From [Collinsella] massiliensis (GTDB taxonomy: Bacteria > Actinomycetota > Coriobacteriia > Coriobacteriales > Coriobacteriaceae): a stretch of DNA of 64,000 nucleotides. How positions within the stretch are numbered: position 1 is the first letter of the stretch; every line of letters begins with the position of its first letter. Shown here in pieces: positions 1 through 9,106 of the stretch. The notes under the pieces were generated by a model. It worked only from the letters and a program-made list of their open reading frames with translations, ran no database searches and was not told the origin of the DNA. Position numbers and translations under genes: made by a program. The stretch spans positions 1-64,000 of the forward strand of contig CAPI01000058.1 of NCBI GenBank assembly GCA_000333815.1, written 5' to 3'.

Positions 1-1
1 C

Positions 2-22
2 GAACCCGTCCCCAATGACTCA
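2..22 (+). repeat. Dispersed repeat, copy 1 (21 bp)
   Basis: The 21-base string starting GAACCCGTCCCC and ending TGACTCA occurs here and again, identically, at 39038-39058. Its core GGGGACGGGTTCG appears once more on the other strand at 18302-18314. All three copies are intergenic. GGGACGG(G)TTC-type repeats are common in gut Firmicutes and Actinobacteria and are usually read as REP-like elements; that assignment is background knowledge, not shown here. The copy may be cut by the window edge. Confidence 0.7.
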
Positions 23-78
23 TGTGGAGATTCTGCGATAATCGCAAAAAATAGGGAAACGCCCGGGCGCGTGGTGTG

Positions 79-107
79 TTGACATCCCCGGTACGCGCGC
101 GTAAAGT
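79..107 (+). promoter_or_regulatory. Sigma-A-type promoter of the str operon
   Basis: A perfect -35 box TTGACA at 79-84 is followed after exactly 17 bp by TAAAGT at 102-107, a good -10 box. Transcription would start near 114, leaving a leader of about 90 nt before rpsL. This is the best consensus promoter in the window, as expected for a ribosomal protein operon. Confidence 0.8.
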
Positions 108-201
108 TCAATCCTGCGTGTTTCGAAGGTGGATGCTGACGCCTCGATTCAAGCCGTTGCACCAAGTATAGAGCTGGAATCATCAGAAGAAGGAGTACGC
201 T

Positions 202-579
202 TTGCCTACAATTAACCAGCTGGTCCTTCACGGCCGCAAGTCCAAGCCCGCGAAGTCCAAGAACGCGGCTCTTCAGCACAACCCGCAGAAGCGCGGCGTG
301 TGCACCCGCGTGTTCACCACCTCCCCCAAGAAGCCGAACTCGGCTCTTCGTAAGGTGGCCCGTGTTCGCCTGGTCAACGGTATCGAGGTCACGGCCTACA
401 TCCCCGGTGAGGGTCACAACCTGCAGGAGCACTCCATCGTGCTCGTGCGCGGCGGCCGCGTGCGCGACCTCCCTGGCGTGCGTTACAAGATCATCCGTGG
501 CGCCTACGACTGCGCAGCGGTGAACAACCGTATGCAGTCCCGCTCGCGCTACGGTGCCAAGCGCCCGAAGAAGAAGTAA
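202..579 (+). CDS. rpsL: 30S ribosomal protein S12
   Basis: 125-residue S12, first gene of the str operon, acting in decoding at the ribosomal A site. The conserved blocks [10 protein letters not shown] and [12 protein letters not shown] are present. The start is TTG at 202, six bases after AGGAG at 191-195; the length matches the family. Residue 88, which is Lys in most bacteria (GGRVKDLPG), is Arg here (codon CGC at 463-465). The same substitution in E. coli or Mycobacterium numbering (K88R) is a classical streptomycin-resistance change, so this protein may confer intrinsic low sensitivity. Followed by rpsG after 75 bp. Confidence 0.98.
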   Translation: MPTINQLVLHGRKSKPAKSKNAALQHNPQKRGVCTRVFTTSPKKPNSALRKVARVRLVNGIEVTAYIPGEGHNLQEHSIVLVRGGRVRDLPGVRYKIIRGAYDCAAVNNRMQSRSRYGAKRPKKK

Positions 580-654
580 CTGACCCGAATCGCTTGCGCG
601 CCGCCCGCCACGCGCGGGAAGCGCGATCGAAATCCACGCTAGAGGAGATTTATC

Positions 655-1128
655 ATGCCGCGTCGTGCATCTAAGACTCATCGTCGCGAGGTTATGCCGG
701 ATGCCGTGTATAACAACCGTCTCGTGACGCAGCTCATCAACAAGGTCCTTCTTGACGGCAAGAAGTCCACCGCCGAGCGCATCGTCTACAGCGCCTTCGA
801 AATGGTGGCCGAGAAGTCCGGCCAGGACGCCCTCGCCGTGTTCAAGAAGGCCATGGAGAACGTCAAGCCCACGCTCGAGCTCAAGCCCCGTCGTGTGGGC
901 GGCGCCACCTACCAGGTGCCGGTCGAGGTCAACTCCCGTCGCTCCACGCAGCTCGCGATCCGCTGGATCGTGAACTTCAGCCGTGCCCGCAAGGAGAAGA
1001 CCATGGCCGAGCGTCTTGCCAACGAGATCCTCGACGCCTCCAACGGCGTCGGCGCCTCCATCAAGCGCCGCGAGGACCTCTTCAAGATGGCCGAGGCCAA
1101 CCGCGCCTTCGCCCACTACCGCTGGTAA
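655..1128 (+). CDS. rpsG: 30S ribosomal protein S7
   Basis: 157-residue S7, the primary assembly protein of the 30S head that binds the 3' major domain of 16S rRNA. The N-terminus [16 protein letters not shown] and the block [10 protein letters not shown] are typical. ATG at 655 is preceded by GAGGAG at 642-647. It lies between rpsL and fusA, 18 bp before fusA, and is presumably cotranscribed. In other bacteria S7 represses the str mRNA; no S7-binding leader could be identified by eye. Confidence 0.98.
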   Translation: MPRRASKTHRREVMPDAVYNNRLVTQLINKVLLDGKKSTAERIVYSAFEMVAEKSGQDALAVFKKAMENVKPTLELKPRRVGGATYQVPVEVNSRRSTQLAIRWIVNFSRARKEKTMAERLANEILDASNGVGASIKRREDLFKMAEANRAFAHYRW

Positions 1129-1146
1129 TTCCGGGGAGGAATTGAA

Positions 1147-3270
1147 TTGGCTAAGAAGAAGTACAATCTTGCCGATACCCGCAACATCGGCATCATGGCG
1201 CACATCGATGCTGGCAAGACCACCACGACCGAGCGCATCCTGTACTACACCGGCAAGACCCACAAGATCGGCGAGGTGCACGAGGGCGCCGCTACCATGG
1301 ACTGGATGATCCAGGAGCAGGAGCGCGGCGTGACCATCACCTCCGCCGCCACCACGTGCTTCTGGCACAAGGGCGGCGACGTGAACAACGGTCCCGCCTA
1401 CCGCATCCAGATCATCGACACCCCCGGCCACGTGGACTTCACGGCCGAGGTCGAGCGCTCGCTCCGCGTCCTCGACGGCGCTGTGGCCGTGTTCGACGCC
1501 GTCGCCGGCGTGCAGCCGCAGTCCGAGACCGTGTGGCGCCAGGCCCGCAACTTCAACGTCCCCCGCATCGCCTTCATCAACAAGTACGACCGCGTGGGCG
1601 CCGACTTCTTCCATGCGATCGATACCATGAAGGAGCGCCTGCACGCCAACGCCGTGGCCATCCAGGTTCCCATGGGTGCCGAGGATAACTTCTGGGGCAT
1701 CATCGACCTCGTGACCATGACCGCGTGGGACTTCAAGGCCGACGACAAGGGCATGACCTACCCCGAGGCCATGGACGCGATCCCGGCCGAGTTCGAGGAC
1801 ATCGCCGCCGAGAAGCGCGAGGAGCTCCTCGACGCCGCCGCCAACTTCGACGACGAGCTCATGGAGATGATCCTCGAGGAGGCCGAGATCCCGGTCGAGA
1901 AGCTCAAGGCCGCCATCCGCGCCGGCGTGCTCGCCAACGAGCTCAACCCCGTGCTCGTGGGCTCCGCCTACAAGAACAAGGGCGTCCAGGAGCTGCTCGA
2001 CGCCGTCGTCGACTACCTTCCGAGCCCGCTCGACGTGCCCCCCGTGGAGGGCATCAACCCCGAGACCGGCGAGACCGACACCCGCAAGGCCAGCGACGAC
2101 GAGCCCTTCAGCGCCCTCGCCTTCAAGATCGCGACCGACCCCTACGTGGGCAAGCTCACGTTCTTCCGCGTGTACTCCGGTCACGTGGACGCCGGCTCCT
2201 ACGTGGTGAATGCCACGAACGGCCAGCGCGAGCGCTTCGGCCGCATCCTCGAGATGAACGCCAACGACCGCGTTGACGTTGACGGCGCCTCCACCGGCGA
2301 CATCCTCGCCGCCGTGGGTCTCAAGAACACCACCACCGGCGACACCCTGTGCGCCGAGGGCCACGAGATCATCCTCGAGTCCATGGAGTTCCCCGACCCC
2401 GTCATCGACGTCGCCGTGGAGCCCAAGACCAAGGCCGAGCAGGACAAGATGAGCATCGCGCTCACCAAGCTCGCCGAGGAGGACCCGACCTTCCAGGTGC
2501 GCACCAACCACGAGACCGGCCAGACCATCATCGCCGGCATGGGCGAGCTGCACCTCGAGATCATCGTCGACCGTCTGCTCCGCGAGTTCAAGGTCGAGGC
2601 GAACGTCGGTAAGCCGCAGGTCGCTTACCGTGAGGCTCCCGGCCACGACGTCGAGCGCGCCCAGGGCAAGTTCGTCCGCCAGTCCGGCGGCCGCGGCCAG
2701 TACGGCGACGCCGTCATCAAGCTCGAGAAGATGGAAGAGGGCTTCGGCTACGAGTTCGTCAACGGCATCGTGGGCGGCGTCGTGCCGAAGGAGTACATCC
2801 CCTCCATCGACAAGGGCATCCAGGAGGCGCTGCAGACGGGCGTCATCGCCGGCTACCCGGTGGTCGACGTCAAGGTGACGCTCTTCGACGGTTCCTACCA
2901 CGAGGTCGACTCCTCCGAGGCCGCCTTCAAGATCGCCGGCTCCATGGCCATCAAGGAGGCCCTGCGCCAGTCCGACCCCATCCTGCTCGAGCCCGTCATG
3001 GCCGTCGAGGTCGAGACCCCCGAGCAGTACATGGGCGACGTCATGGGCAACCTCTCCGGCCGTCGCGGCAAGATCGAGGGCATGGACGATCGCTCCGGCA
3101 ACAAGGTCATCCGCGCCAAGGTGCCGCTGGGCGAGATGTTCGGCTACGCGACCGACCTGCGTTCGCAGACCCAGGGCCGCGCGTCCTACACCATGCAGTT
3201 CGACTCCTACGAGCCGGCGCCGAAGTCCGTCGCCGACGAGGTCATCAGCAAGTCTGGTGCCAACGCGTAA
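1147..3270 (+). CDS. fusA: Translation elongation factor G
   Basis: 707-residue EF-G, the GTPase driving ribosomal translocation. The G1 motif [10 protein letters not shown] is near residues 19-28, DTPGHVDF near 91-98 and NKYD near 145-148; the C-terminal domains IV and V are intact through the end. The start is TTG at 1147 with GGGGAGGA at 1133-1140. In many bacteria tuf follows fusA; here the next gene is rpsJ, so EF-Tu must be encoded elsewhere. The reading frame is uninterrupted and of normal length. Confidence 0.98.
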   Translation: MAKKKYNLADTRNIGIMAHIDAGKTTTTERILYYTGKTHKIGEVHEGAATMDWMIQEQERGVTITSAATTCFWHKGGDVNNGPAYRIQIIDTPGHVDFTAEVERSLRVLDGAVAVFDAVAGVQPQSETVWRQARNFNVPRIAFINKYDRVGADFFHAIDTMKERLHANAVAIQVPMGAEDNFWGIIDLVTMTAWDFKADDKGMTYPEAMDAIPAEFEDIAAEKREELLDAAANFDDELMEMILEEAEIPVEKLKAAIRAGVLANELNPVLVGSAYKNKGVQELLDAVVDYLPSPLDVPPVEGINPETGETDTRKASDDEPFSALAFKIATDPYVGKLTFFRVYSGHVDAGSYVVNATNGQRERFGRILEMNANDRVDVDGASTGDILAAVGLKNTTTGDTLCAEGHEIILESMEFPDPVIDVAVEPKTKAEQDKMSIALTKLAEEDPTFQVRTNHETGQTIIAGMGELHLEIIVDRLLREFKVEANVGKPQVAYREAPGHDVERAQGKFVRQSGGRGQYGDAVIKLEKMEEGFGYEFVNGIVGGVVPKEYIPSIDKGIQEALQTGVIAGYPVVDVKVTLFDGSYHEVDSSEAAFKIAGSMAIKEALRQSDPILLEPVMAVEVETPEQYMGDVMGNLSGRRGKIEGMDDRSGNKVIRAKVPLGEMFGYATDLRSQTQGRASYTMQFDSYEPAPKSVADEVISKSGANA

Positions 3271-3333
3271 TCACTCGCGATCGCTGAGTAGGTATCAATC
3301 GCGAGGATGACCTCGCACATCAAGGAGGTAACG

Positions 3334-3642
3334 TTGTCTAGCCAGAAGATCAGGATCCGCCTCAAGGGTTACGATCACGAGGTCGTGGATCAGTCGGCGA
3401 AGCTCATCGTCGAGACCGCCCAGAAGACCGGCGCCCGCGTCTCCGGCCCCGTGCCGCTGCCCACCGAGCGCAACCTGTACACGGTCATCAAGGGACCGCA
3501 CGTCGATAAGGACTCGCGTGAGCAGTTCGAGATGCGCACGCACAAGCGCCTCATCGACATCCTCGACCCCACGAGCGGCACCGTCGATTCGCTCATGCGC
3601 CTCGACCTCCCCGCCGGCGTCGACATCGAGATCAAGCTCTAA
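3334..3642 (+). CDS. rpsJ: 30S ribosomal protein S10
   Basis: 102-residue S10 (NusE), part of the 30S head and of the antitermination complex. An upstream in-frame ATG at 3307 would add nine residues, but TTG at 3334 has the AAGGAGG at 3322-3328 at ideal spacing and gives the usual family length (product begins [12 protein letters not shown]). Blocks [16 protein letters not shown] and THKRLIDI are conserved. It is the last gene of the operon: a strong terminator follows 30 bp later and the usual S10-operon partners (rplC, rplD) are absent. Confidence 0.97.
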   Translation: MSSQKIRIRLKGYDHEVVDQSAKLIVETAQKTGARVSGPVPLPTERNLYTVIKGPHVDKDSREQFEMRTHKRLIDILDPTSGTVDSLMRLDLPAGVDIEIKL

Positions 3643-3671
3643 GCTTCGCCTAGAGTCTCGAAGGCTTTGAG

Positions 3672-3707
3672 AGCCCCCTCGGGTACGTGCTACCCGAGGG
3701 GGCTTTT
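3672..3707 (+). terminator. Rho-independent terminator after rpsJ
   Basis: A perfect 14-bp stem AGCCCCCTCGGGTA/TACCCGAGGGGGCT with a 5-nt loop is followed by a T run. It closes the rpsL-rpsG-fusA-rpsJ transcription unit. Confidence 0.9.
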
Positions 3708-3745
3708 GCGTTCGGGTCACCGGAAGCGGGGGGGTGTGCCGCCCC

Positions 3746-3776
3746 ATGTAAAATAACCCCTGGGGTAATTTTACAT
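3746..3776. repeat. 31-bp palindromic repeat, copy 1
   Basis: The palindrome ATGTAAAAT...ACCCC/GGGGTAATTTTACAT spans 31 bp and recurs almost identically at 13896-13926. It lies between the rpsJ terminator and the next gene. It could be a dispersed hairpin (REP-like), a bidirectional terminator or an operator; the sequence alone does not decide. Confidence 0.7.
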
Positions 3777-3847
3777 GCGCGCGGGCACCTCTCCCGTATT
3801 GGGTACGATGGTATAGAGGCGGCCTTTCATGTGGGGTGTGAGCGAGC

Positions 3848-5914
3848 GTGGCGGACGGGTGCAAGGGCAAGGGCGGCAAGCTCGCGGCGAGGGTGCAGCA
3901 CCTCGAGAGCGCGTGGACGACGTGGCGCACTGACACACTGTCCAAGCTCTCCGCCAAGCTCTTCTCCGTAATCCCCATCTCCATCTTCTTCATCGTGCTG
4001 TTCTGGATGATCGTGCCGATCTTCGGCATCCGCCACGTGATGCCCGTCTCGTGCTACACAGTCCTCTTCAGGATGCGCTATCGCAAGTACAACCCGCCCA
4101 GCCAGTACCTGCGGTTCTTTACCATGAGCTTCATCGCGCTCGGGGCGGCGCGCGTGGCCACGTTCAATTGGATGACGAGCATCGTGGTGAACATCGTGAT
4201 GTCCTTCGCGTTCGTGTTCATGCGGTCCTCGCAGCTCAATCCCCGCCGCTACATCCCCTATACGATGCTCTTCGTCTTCTTCCAGCTGCGCCCGGAGCTC
4301 CTCGACGACATGGCGCTCGAGGCTGCGCTCGTGGTGGCATGCTGCACGACGCTCTCCGTCGCGATCGCGGTCATGAACATCGCGACCAAAGCTGGCGAGG
4401 CGAACCTGGCCAAGCTGCATGGGATGGTCGAGCGCCTGGCCGATGCGCTCGACCATATGGCGGATATCGGCATCACCGCCGATACGCGGAAGGAGCTGCT
4501 CAGCCTGCGCTCCGATTACTCCAAGCTCGCGTATACGGTGCGCGAGAACGCGAGCGTCCAGCCCGCCGTCGCGAACCTCTATGACATGTTCGCCATGCTC
4601 GCCCAGCGCACGGCGTACCTCGTGGGGCGGCTCGAGTGCCGCGAGCAGCAGACCTGCCCGCACCCGCCCTACCTGCATGAGCTCGCGGGCCTGACGCGTC
4701 AAGCGGGCGGCGTCTTGGATAAGAAGGGCGGCGACGAGGCAGCCGCACGCGCCCAAGCGCTCTTGGCCAAAGCGGATACCATCGACAACGAGCGCTACCG
4801 CCTGTTCTTCCGGAGCTACCTCCATATGATCCTGCTCGTGCTGCGCGACGCGCGCCATCCCCGGAGCCACGCCTGGCGCGTCTCACCGCTTACAAGGCTG
4901 CGCCTCATGTCCTTCCGCAAGCACCTCACCCTCGACTCCTTCGAGCTGCGCTTCGCGGTGCGCTGCGCAGCCGTGCTCGCCATCACGTGCACGACGAGCC
5001 TGCTTTCGCCCGTCAACCACCTGTACTGGTTCCCGCTCACCTCGTTCATGCTCCTGCGGCCCAGCCCGGACGAGACCGTCCGCCGCATGCGCAACCGTAC
5101 CGTGGGCACGGTGCTCGGCTGCCTGGTCGTGCACGGCATCTCGATGCTCAAGCTGCCGCTCGCGGCGGTCATCGTCGTGGACATGCTGTTCGTCGCGGGC
5201 CGGTACATGGGCACGCCGGGGAGCGCGCCCACGTCCTTCTTCGGGACTGCCTACGCGATTTCGATGGCCTCGATGTCCATCGGCGACCACTACGCCATAC
5301 GGATGCGCCTCATCTGCCTCGCGGCGGGCGTGCTGCTCGTGTTCGTGATCAACCGCCTCGTCATGCCCACGAGCGACCGCACGCTCTTCCTCGCGAACGT
5401 GCACGAGGGTTTCGCCCTCATCGCGCGCTACTGGGGGCTGCTGCGCTTCGCCCTGCATGAGCGGGTGGACACGGTGACGTCGAGCGAGGAGCTGCTCCAT
5501 ATCCAGATGATCCATACGCAGGCGATGGCCTACGCGCGGGCGCTGCCCGAGGACACGCCCGCGGAGCGCGAGCAGCGCAAGGACATCGTACGCGTGCTCT
5601 TCTGCCAATGGGGGCTCGTATGCGAGATGGAGCAGCTGAGCTTCCTCATCCGCCTGCACGCGTTCGGCGCGGACACGTGCCCGAAGCTCGAGCAGTTCAT
5701 GCAGGCCGCGCAGGAGAGCTGCGACCCCTTCGTGGTGGACGGGCCGCTCGATGCGGCGAAGGAGCTCGTGGCGGGCATTGCCGAGGAGGACCTGCGCTAC
5801 GTGCTCGAGCAGTACCTCAAGCGCGCGGACACGCTCGCGGTGGCTGCGGCGAAGGTGCCCGAGCTCGTATCCGGGCGGCCTGGCTACCGCGAGGAGGTCG
5901 CCGAGGTGAAGTAG
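3848..5914 (+). CDS. FUSC-family membrane protein, putative exporter
   Basis: 688-residue integral membrane protein. Hydrophobic segments cluster at about residues 38-60, 85-145 and again at 370-500, separated by a long soluble stretch, the two-block architecture of FUSC/aromatic-acid-exporter proteins. The second block contains RCAAVLAITC and WFPLTSFMLLRP, typical of the FUSC_2 region. Start GTG at 3848 is the first possible start after an in-frame stop at 3839; its ribosome site is weak. Substrate unknown; family members export aromatic carboxylates or related toxic compounds. A TetR regulator follows 139 bp downstream and may control it. Confidence 0.75.
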   Translation: MADGCKGKGGKLAARVQHLESAWTTWRTDTLSKLSAKLFSVIPISIFFIVLFWMIVPIFGIRHVMPVSCYTVLFRMRYRKYNPPSQYLRFFTMSFIALGAARVATFNWMTSIVVNIVMSFAFVFMRSSQLNPRRYIPYTMLFVFFQLRPELLDDMALEAALVVACCTTLSVAIAVMNIATKAGEANLAKLHGMVERLADALDHMADIGITADTRKELLSLRSDYSKLAYTVRENASVQPAVANLYDMFAMLAQRTAYLVGRLECREQQTCPHPPYLHELAGLTRQAGGVLDKKGGDEAAARAQALLAKADTIDNERYRLFFRSYLHMILLVLRDARHPRSHAWRVSPLTRLRLMSFRKHLTLDSFELRFAVRCAAVLAITCTTSLLSPVNHLYWFPLTSFMLLRPSPDETVRRMRNRTVGTVLGCLVVHGISMLKLPLAAVIVVDMLFVAGRYMGTPGSAPTSFFGTAYAISMASMSIGDHYAIRMRLICLAAGVLLVFVINRLVMPTSDRTLFLANVHEGFALIARYWGLLRFALHERVDTVTSSEELLHIQMIHTQAMAYARALPEDTPAEREQRKDIVRVLFCQWGLVCEMEQLSFLIRLHAFGADTCPKLEQFMQAAQESCDPFVVDGPLDAAKELVAGIAEEDLRYVLEQYLKRADTLAVAAAKVPELVSGRPGYREEVAEVK

Positions 5915-6053
5915 GGCGAGGCTACTCCCCATAGAATCGAGCATTTTGCTAAATCCGCCGCGTTTTGGCAGAATCTAGGGCGGTGGCGCGCCCGACACGA
6001 TTCCGCGTTCCGTGCGCGCTGAATAGCAGCCCGCAGTCGATGGGGGAGACCCG

Positions 6054-6617
6054 ATGGACAAGGCCGAGACGCGCATGGCGATACGCCACGCGGTGATTGC
6101 CGAGATGCAGACGACGGACATTCCCGATATCAGCATCACGAGCCTGTGCGCCCGTGCAAAGGTGTCGCGCTCGACGTTCTATCGGTACTACGATTCGGTC
6201 GACGCGGTGGTGAAGCAGACCGAGAACGAGCTCATCGAGTCCCTGCGCCGGACATCGCGCTTCGATGCCGCGCCCTTCGCGGCGGGCGACCCAGCACCCT
6301 TGCAGGTGAGCGCGGGCGACCTCTTGCGCGCCGAGATCCTGTACGAGGCTCGCGAGTTCATCGTCGCGGTGACCGGTATCCACGGTGATCCCTCCTTCGC
6401 CACGAAGGCAGCGAACCTCGTCTTCGACAACATTCAAGTGACGCTGAGCCCCCGCTTCTCCGCGCTTCCCAACAGCGACTTCCTCTTTGAGTTCCTCAAG
6501 GCGGGCATGTTCAGCATCGTGAGTCACTGGCTCAACCGCCGCCCCGACCTCACGCCGCAGGAGATGTGCGGGGTCATGGAGGAGTTCTACGCGAACATCC
6601 GCAAGATGCTCTCCTGA
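6054..6617 (+). CDS. TetR/AcrR-family transcriptional regulator
   Basis: 187 residues. The N-terminal helix-turn-helix is at about residues 20-52, with ISITSLCARAKVSRSTFYRY as the recognition region; the rest is a helical ligand/dimerisation domain ending in a Phe/Trp-rich segment. ATG at 6054 follows GGGGGAG. It sits between the FUSC-like exporter and the pta gene in the same orientation, so either could be its target. Ligand unknown. Confidence 0.85.
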   Translation: MDKAETRMAIRHAVIAEMQTTDIPDISITSLCARAKVSRSTFYRYYDSVDAVVKQTENELIESLRRTSRFDAAPFAAGDPAPLQVSAGDLLRAEILYEAREFIVAVTGIHGDPSFATKAANLVFDNIQVTLSPRFSALPNSDFLFEFLKAGMFSIVSHWLNRRPDLTPQEMCGVMEEFYANIRKMLS

Positions 6618-6768
6618 GCGTGCCGGGTGCGCCGCGTCACGGCGGCCAACGCTGGCCGCCCCGCGCGACGGTGACACAGACCGCGCCTAAGTGTCGCAGC
6701 CCTCGCAACACATCGGCGGGGGCTGCTCTGTATCCGCCACCCTCCCGGAAATACCTTGGAATCACGTT

Positions 6769-6783
6769 CAAACGCCGTGTTTG
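6769..6783. promoter_or_regulatory. Possible operator upstream of pta
   Basis: The 15-bp inverted repeat CAAACgccgtGTTTG lies 26 bp upstream of the phosphotransacetylase start. Its position fits a regulator site for the pta-buk pair, perhaps for the preceding TetR protein. Short repeats of this size arise by chance, so this is tentative. Confidence 0.3.
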
Positions 6784-6809
6784 GCACGTGACCCAAGGGG
6801 AGGACAGCC

Positions 6810-7820
6810 GTGGCAGATTTCATGTCAGACATTATCGCGCGGGCGGCGGAGACGCCGCGCCGCATCGGGCTTTCCGAGGTGGAGAGCCCGGACGTGCTGC
6901 GCCTGGCGCAGCGCATCGTGGAGACCGAGATCGGCGTCCCGGTGCTCGTGGGCGACGCCGCCGCATCGCGTGCGGTCGCCGCGGAGGCGGGCGTCTCCAC
7001 CGAGGGCTTCGAGTACGTCGATAACGCCGACGAGGCGGTCGTGAGCGCCATCGTCGAGCGCTACACGGCGGCGTACGACGATTTCTCCCAGAAGGCGTGC
7101 ACGCGCCGGGCGAAGGACAACCTGCTCTGCGCCATGCTCCTGCTCAAGCTCGGCGACGTGGACGGCGTCGCGTCGGGCAAGGAGTGCCCCACGGGCGATG
7201 TCGTCGCAGCCGCCATGGGCATCGTGGGCCTCGCGGAGGGCGTCGCCTCGCCCTCGAGCTTGGGCATCGCCGAGATCCCCGGGTTCGAGGGGCCGCAGGG
7301 GGAGTTCCTCGGCCTCGCCGACTGCGCCATCACCGTGCAGCCGGGCGTCGAGGAGCTCGCGGGCATCGCGATCGCCTCGGCCGACACCGCCGCGACCCTC
7401 CTGGGCTGGGAGCCCCGCGTCGCGCTCCTCTCGTTCTCCACGATGGGCAGCGCGCAGCACGAGTCGCTCGAGACGGTGCGCGCTGCGGTCGAGCGCGTGC
7501 ATGAGCTCCGCCCGGACCTCAAGTGCGACGGCGAGCTCCAGCTCGATGCCGCCATCATGCCCGCGGTGGCGGAGCACAAGGTGAAGCGCCCGAGCGAGGT
7601 CGCCGGGCGGGCGAACATCCTCATCTTCCCCAACCTCCATGCCGGCAACATCGGCGTCAAGCTCGTGCAGATCTTCGGCCATGCGAACGCCTACGGCCCG
7701 GTGCTCCAGGGCTTCGCCAAGCCCGTGTGCGACTTCTCGCGCAGCGCCCCCGTGGACGAGATGCTCGGCAACGTCGCCATGCTCGTCGTGCGCGCGGCGG
7801 CGCAGGAAGCGGGTGAGTAG
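6810..7820 (+). CDS. Phosphate acetyl/butyryltransferase (PTA_PTB family)
   Basis: 336 residues; interconverts acyl-CoA plus phosphate with acyl-phosphate plus CoA. The C-terminal block GRANILIFPNLHAGNIG followed by GPVLQGFAKPVCDFSR is the classic Pta signature, so by sequence it is closer to acetyl- than butyryl-transferases. The next gene, one base downstream, is a butyrate kinase rather than acetate kinase, which argues for a broader or butyryl/branched-chain acyl substrate. Start GTG at 6810 with GGGGAGGA at 6798-6805. Together the pair would make ATP from acyl-CoA. Confidence 0.85.
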   Translation: MADFMSDIIARAAETPRRIGLSEVESPDVLRLAQRIVETEIGVPVLVGDAAASRAVAAEAGVSTEGFEYVDNADEAVVSAIVERYTAAYDDFSQKACTRRAKDNLLCAMLLLKLGDVDGVASGKECPTGDVVAAAMGIVGLAEGVASPSSLGIAEIPGFEGPQGEFLGLADCAITVQPGVEELAGIAIASADTAATLLGWEPRVALLSFSTMGSAQHESLETVRAAVERVHELRPDLKCDGELQLDAAIMPAVAEHKVKRPSEVAGRANILIFPNLHAGNIGVKLVQIFGHANAYGPVLQGFAKPVCDFSRSAPVDEMLGNVAMLVVRAAAQEAGE

Positions 7821-7821
7821 C

Positions 7822-8928
7822 ATGGAGCGGGCATATCGCATCCTGGTCATCAACCCCGGTTCCACCTCCACGAAGGTGGGCGTGTTCGAGGGCGACCGCT
7901 CGGTCTTCACCAAGACCGTCGACCACGACGCCGCCAAGCTGGCGGAGTTCCCGGACGTCTCCTCCCAGCTCCCGTACCGCCGCGAGACGATCCTCGCTGC
8001 GCTCGAGGAGAACGACATCGACCTTGCGACCATCGACGCCTTCGTGGGGCGCGGCGGCGGCCTCATGCCCGTCGAGGGCGGCACCTACGAGGTGAACGAG
8101 ACGATGCTCGAGCACGCGCGCGCCGGCGCGAACGGCGTGCAGCACCCCGCGCAGCTCGGCAGCCAGCTTGCGCACGAGCTCGCGAGCGCCTACGGCAAGC
8201 GGGCGTTCGTGGTCAACCCGCCGGACACGGACGAGCTGTGCGACGAGGCGCGCATGACGGGCATCAAGGGCGTCTACCGCCACGTGCACCTGCATGCGCT
8301 CAACCTCAAGGAGACGGCCATCCGCCATGCGGCCTCCCAGGGGAAGCGCTACGAGGACTGCAACTTCATCGTGTGCCATATCGGCGGCGGCATCTCCATT
8401 TCCGCGCACCGTGCCGGCAAGATGATCGACGGCTACGACATCGTGGGCGGCGAGGGCATGATGGCGCCCACGCGCTGCGGCGGCGTGCCCGTGGTGGAGG
8501 TGCTTGACTACCTCGAGGCCGGCCACAGCGTGGACGAGGTGCGGCGCCTGTGCATGAAGTCGGGCGGGTTCGTGAGCCTGCTCGGCACCTCGGACGCCCG
8601 CGAGGTGACCGCGCGCGCCCAGGCGGGCGACGCGGCGGCCGAGCGCGCGTGGAGCACCATGCTCTACCAGATCACCCGGAGCATCGCCGCGATGGCGGGC
8701 GTGCTCGAGGGGAAGGTCGACGGCATCCTGCTGGGCGGCGGGATGGTGCACGACGCCGGCCTCGTGGCGCACATCGAGCGCACGTGCGGCTGGATCGCCC
8801 CCGTGAGCGCGTATCCGGGCGAGTTCGAGCTCGAGGCCATGGCATCCGGCGCCGTGCGCGTGCTCGCAGGCGAGGAGGAGCCCAAGGTCTACACCGGGGT
8901 GCCGGTGTTCCAGGGCTTCGAGGGGTGA
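7822..8928 (+). CDS. buk: Butyrate kinase
   Basis: 368 residues, acetate/propionate/butyrate kinase superfamily (ASKHA fold). The N-terminal phosphate motif INPGSTSTKVGVFEG, the middle FVGRGGG and the C-terminal LLGGGMVHD blocks are present. It converts acyl-phosphate and ADP to carboxylate and ATP. ATG at 7822 lies one base after the pta stop, so the two are translationally coupled. Substrate range (butyrate, isobutyrate, valerate) cannot be read from sequence. Confidence 0.92.
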   Translation: MERAYRILVINPGSTSTKVGVFEGDRSVFTKTVDHDAAKLAEFPDVSSQLPYRRETILAALEENDIDLATIDAFVGRGGGLMPVEGGTYEVNETMLEHARAGANGVQHPAQLGSQLAHELASAYGKRAFVVNPPDTDELCDEARMTGIKGVYRHVHLHALNLKETAIRHAASQGKRYEDCNFIVCHIGGGISISAHRAGKMIDGYDIVGGEGMMAPTRCGGVPVVEVLDYLEAGHSVDEVRRLCMKSGGFVSLLGTSDAREVTARAQAGDAAAERAWSTMLYQITRSIAAMAGVLEGKVDGILLGGGMVHDAGLVAHIERTCGWIAPVSAYPGEFELEAMASGAVRVLAGEEEPKVYTGVPVFQGFEG

Positions 8929-9106
8929 GGCTCCGCGCCCACCCCTGGGACAGGGCGTCCCGCGCGGTGCGACACATGCGCCCGATGTGTTCCAGGCCAT
9001 GGCACAGGCAGCAGGGTTTCGCTCTTAAAGCGCTGGTAGCCAGCGCGTAACGTATCAATCAAGCAACGGGAAGGGTCCCGAGGCGAACAGGTAAGGAAGG
9101 TGGAAT

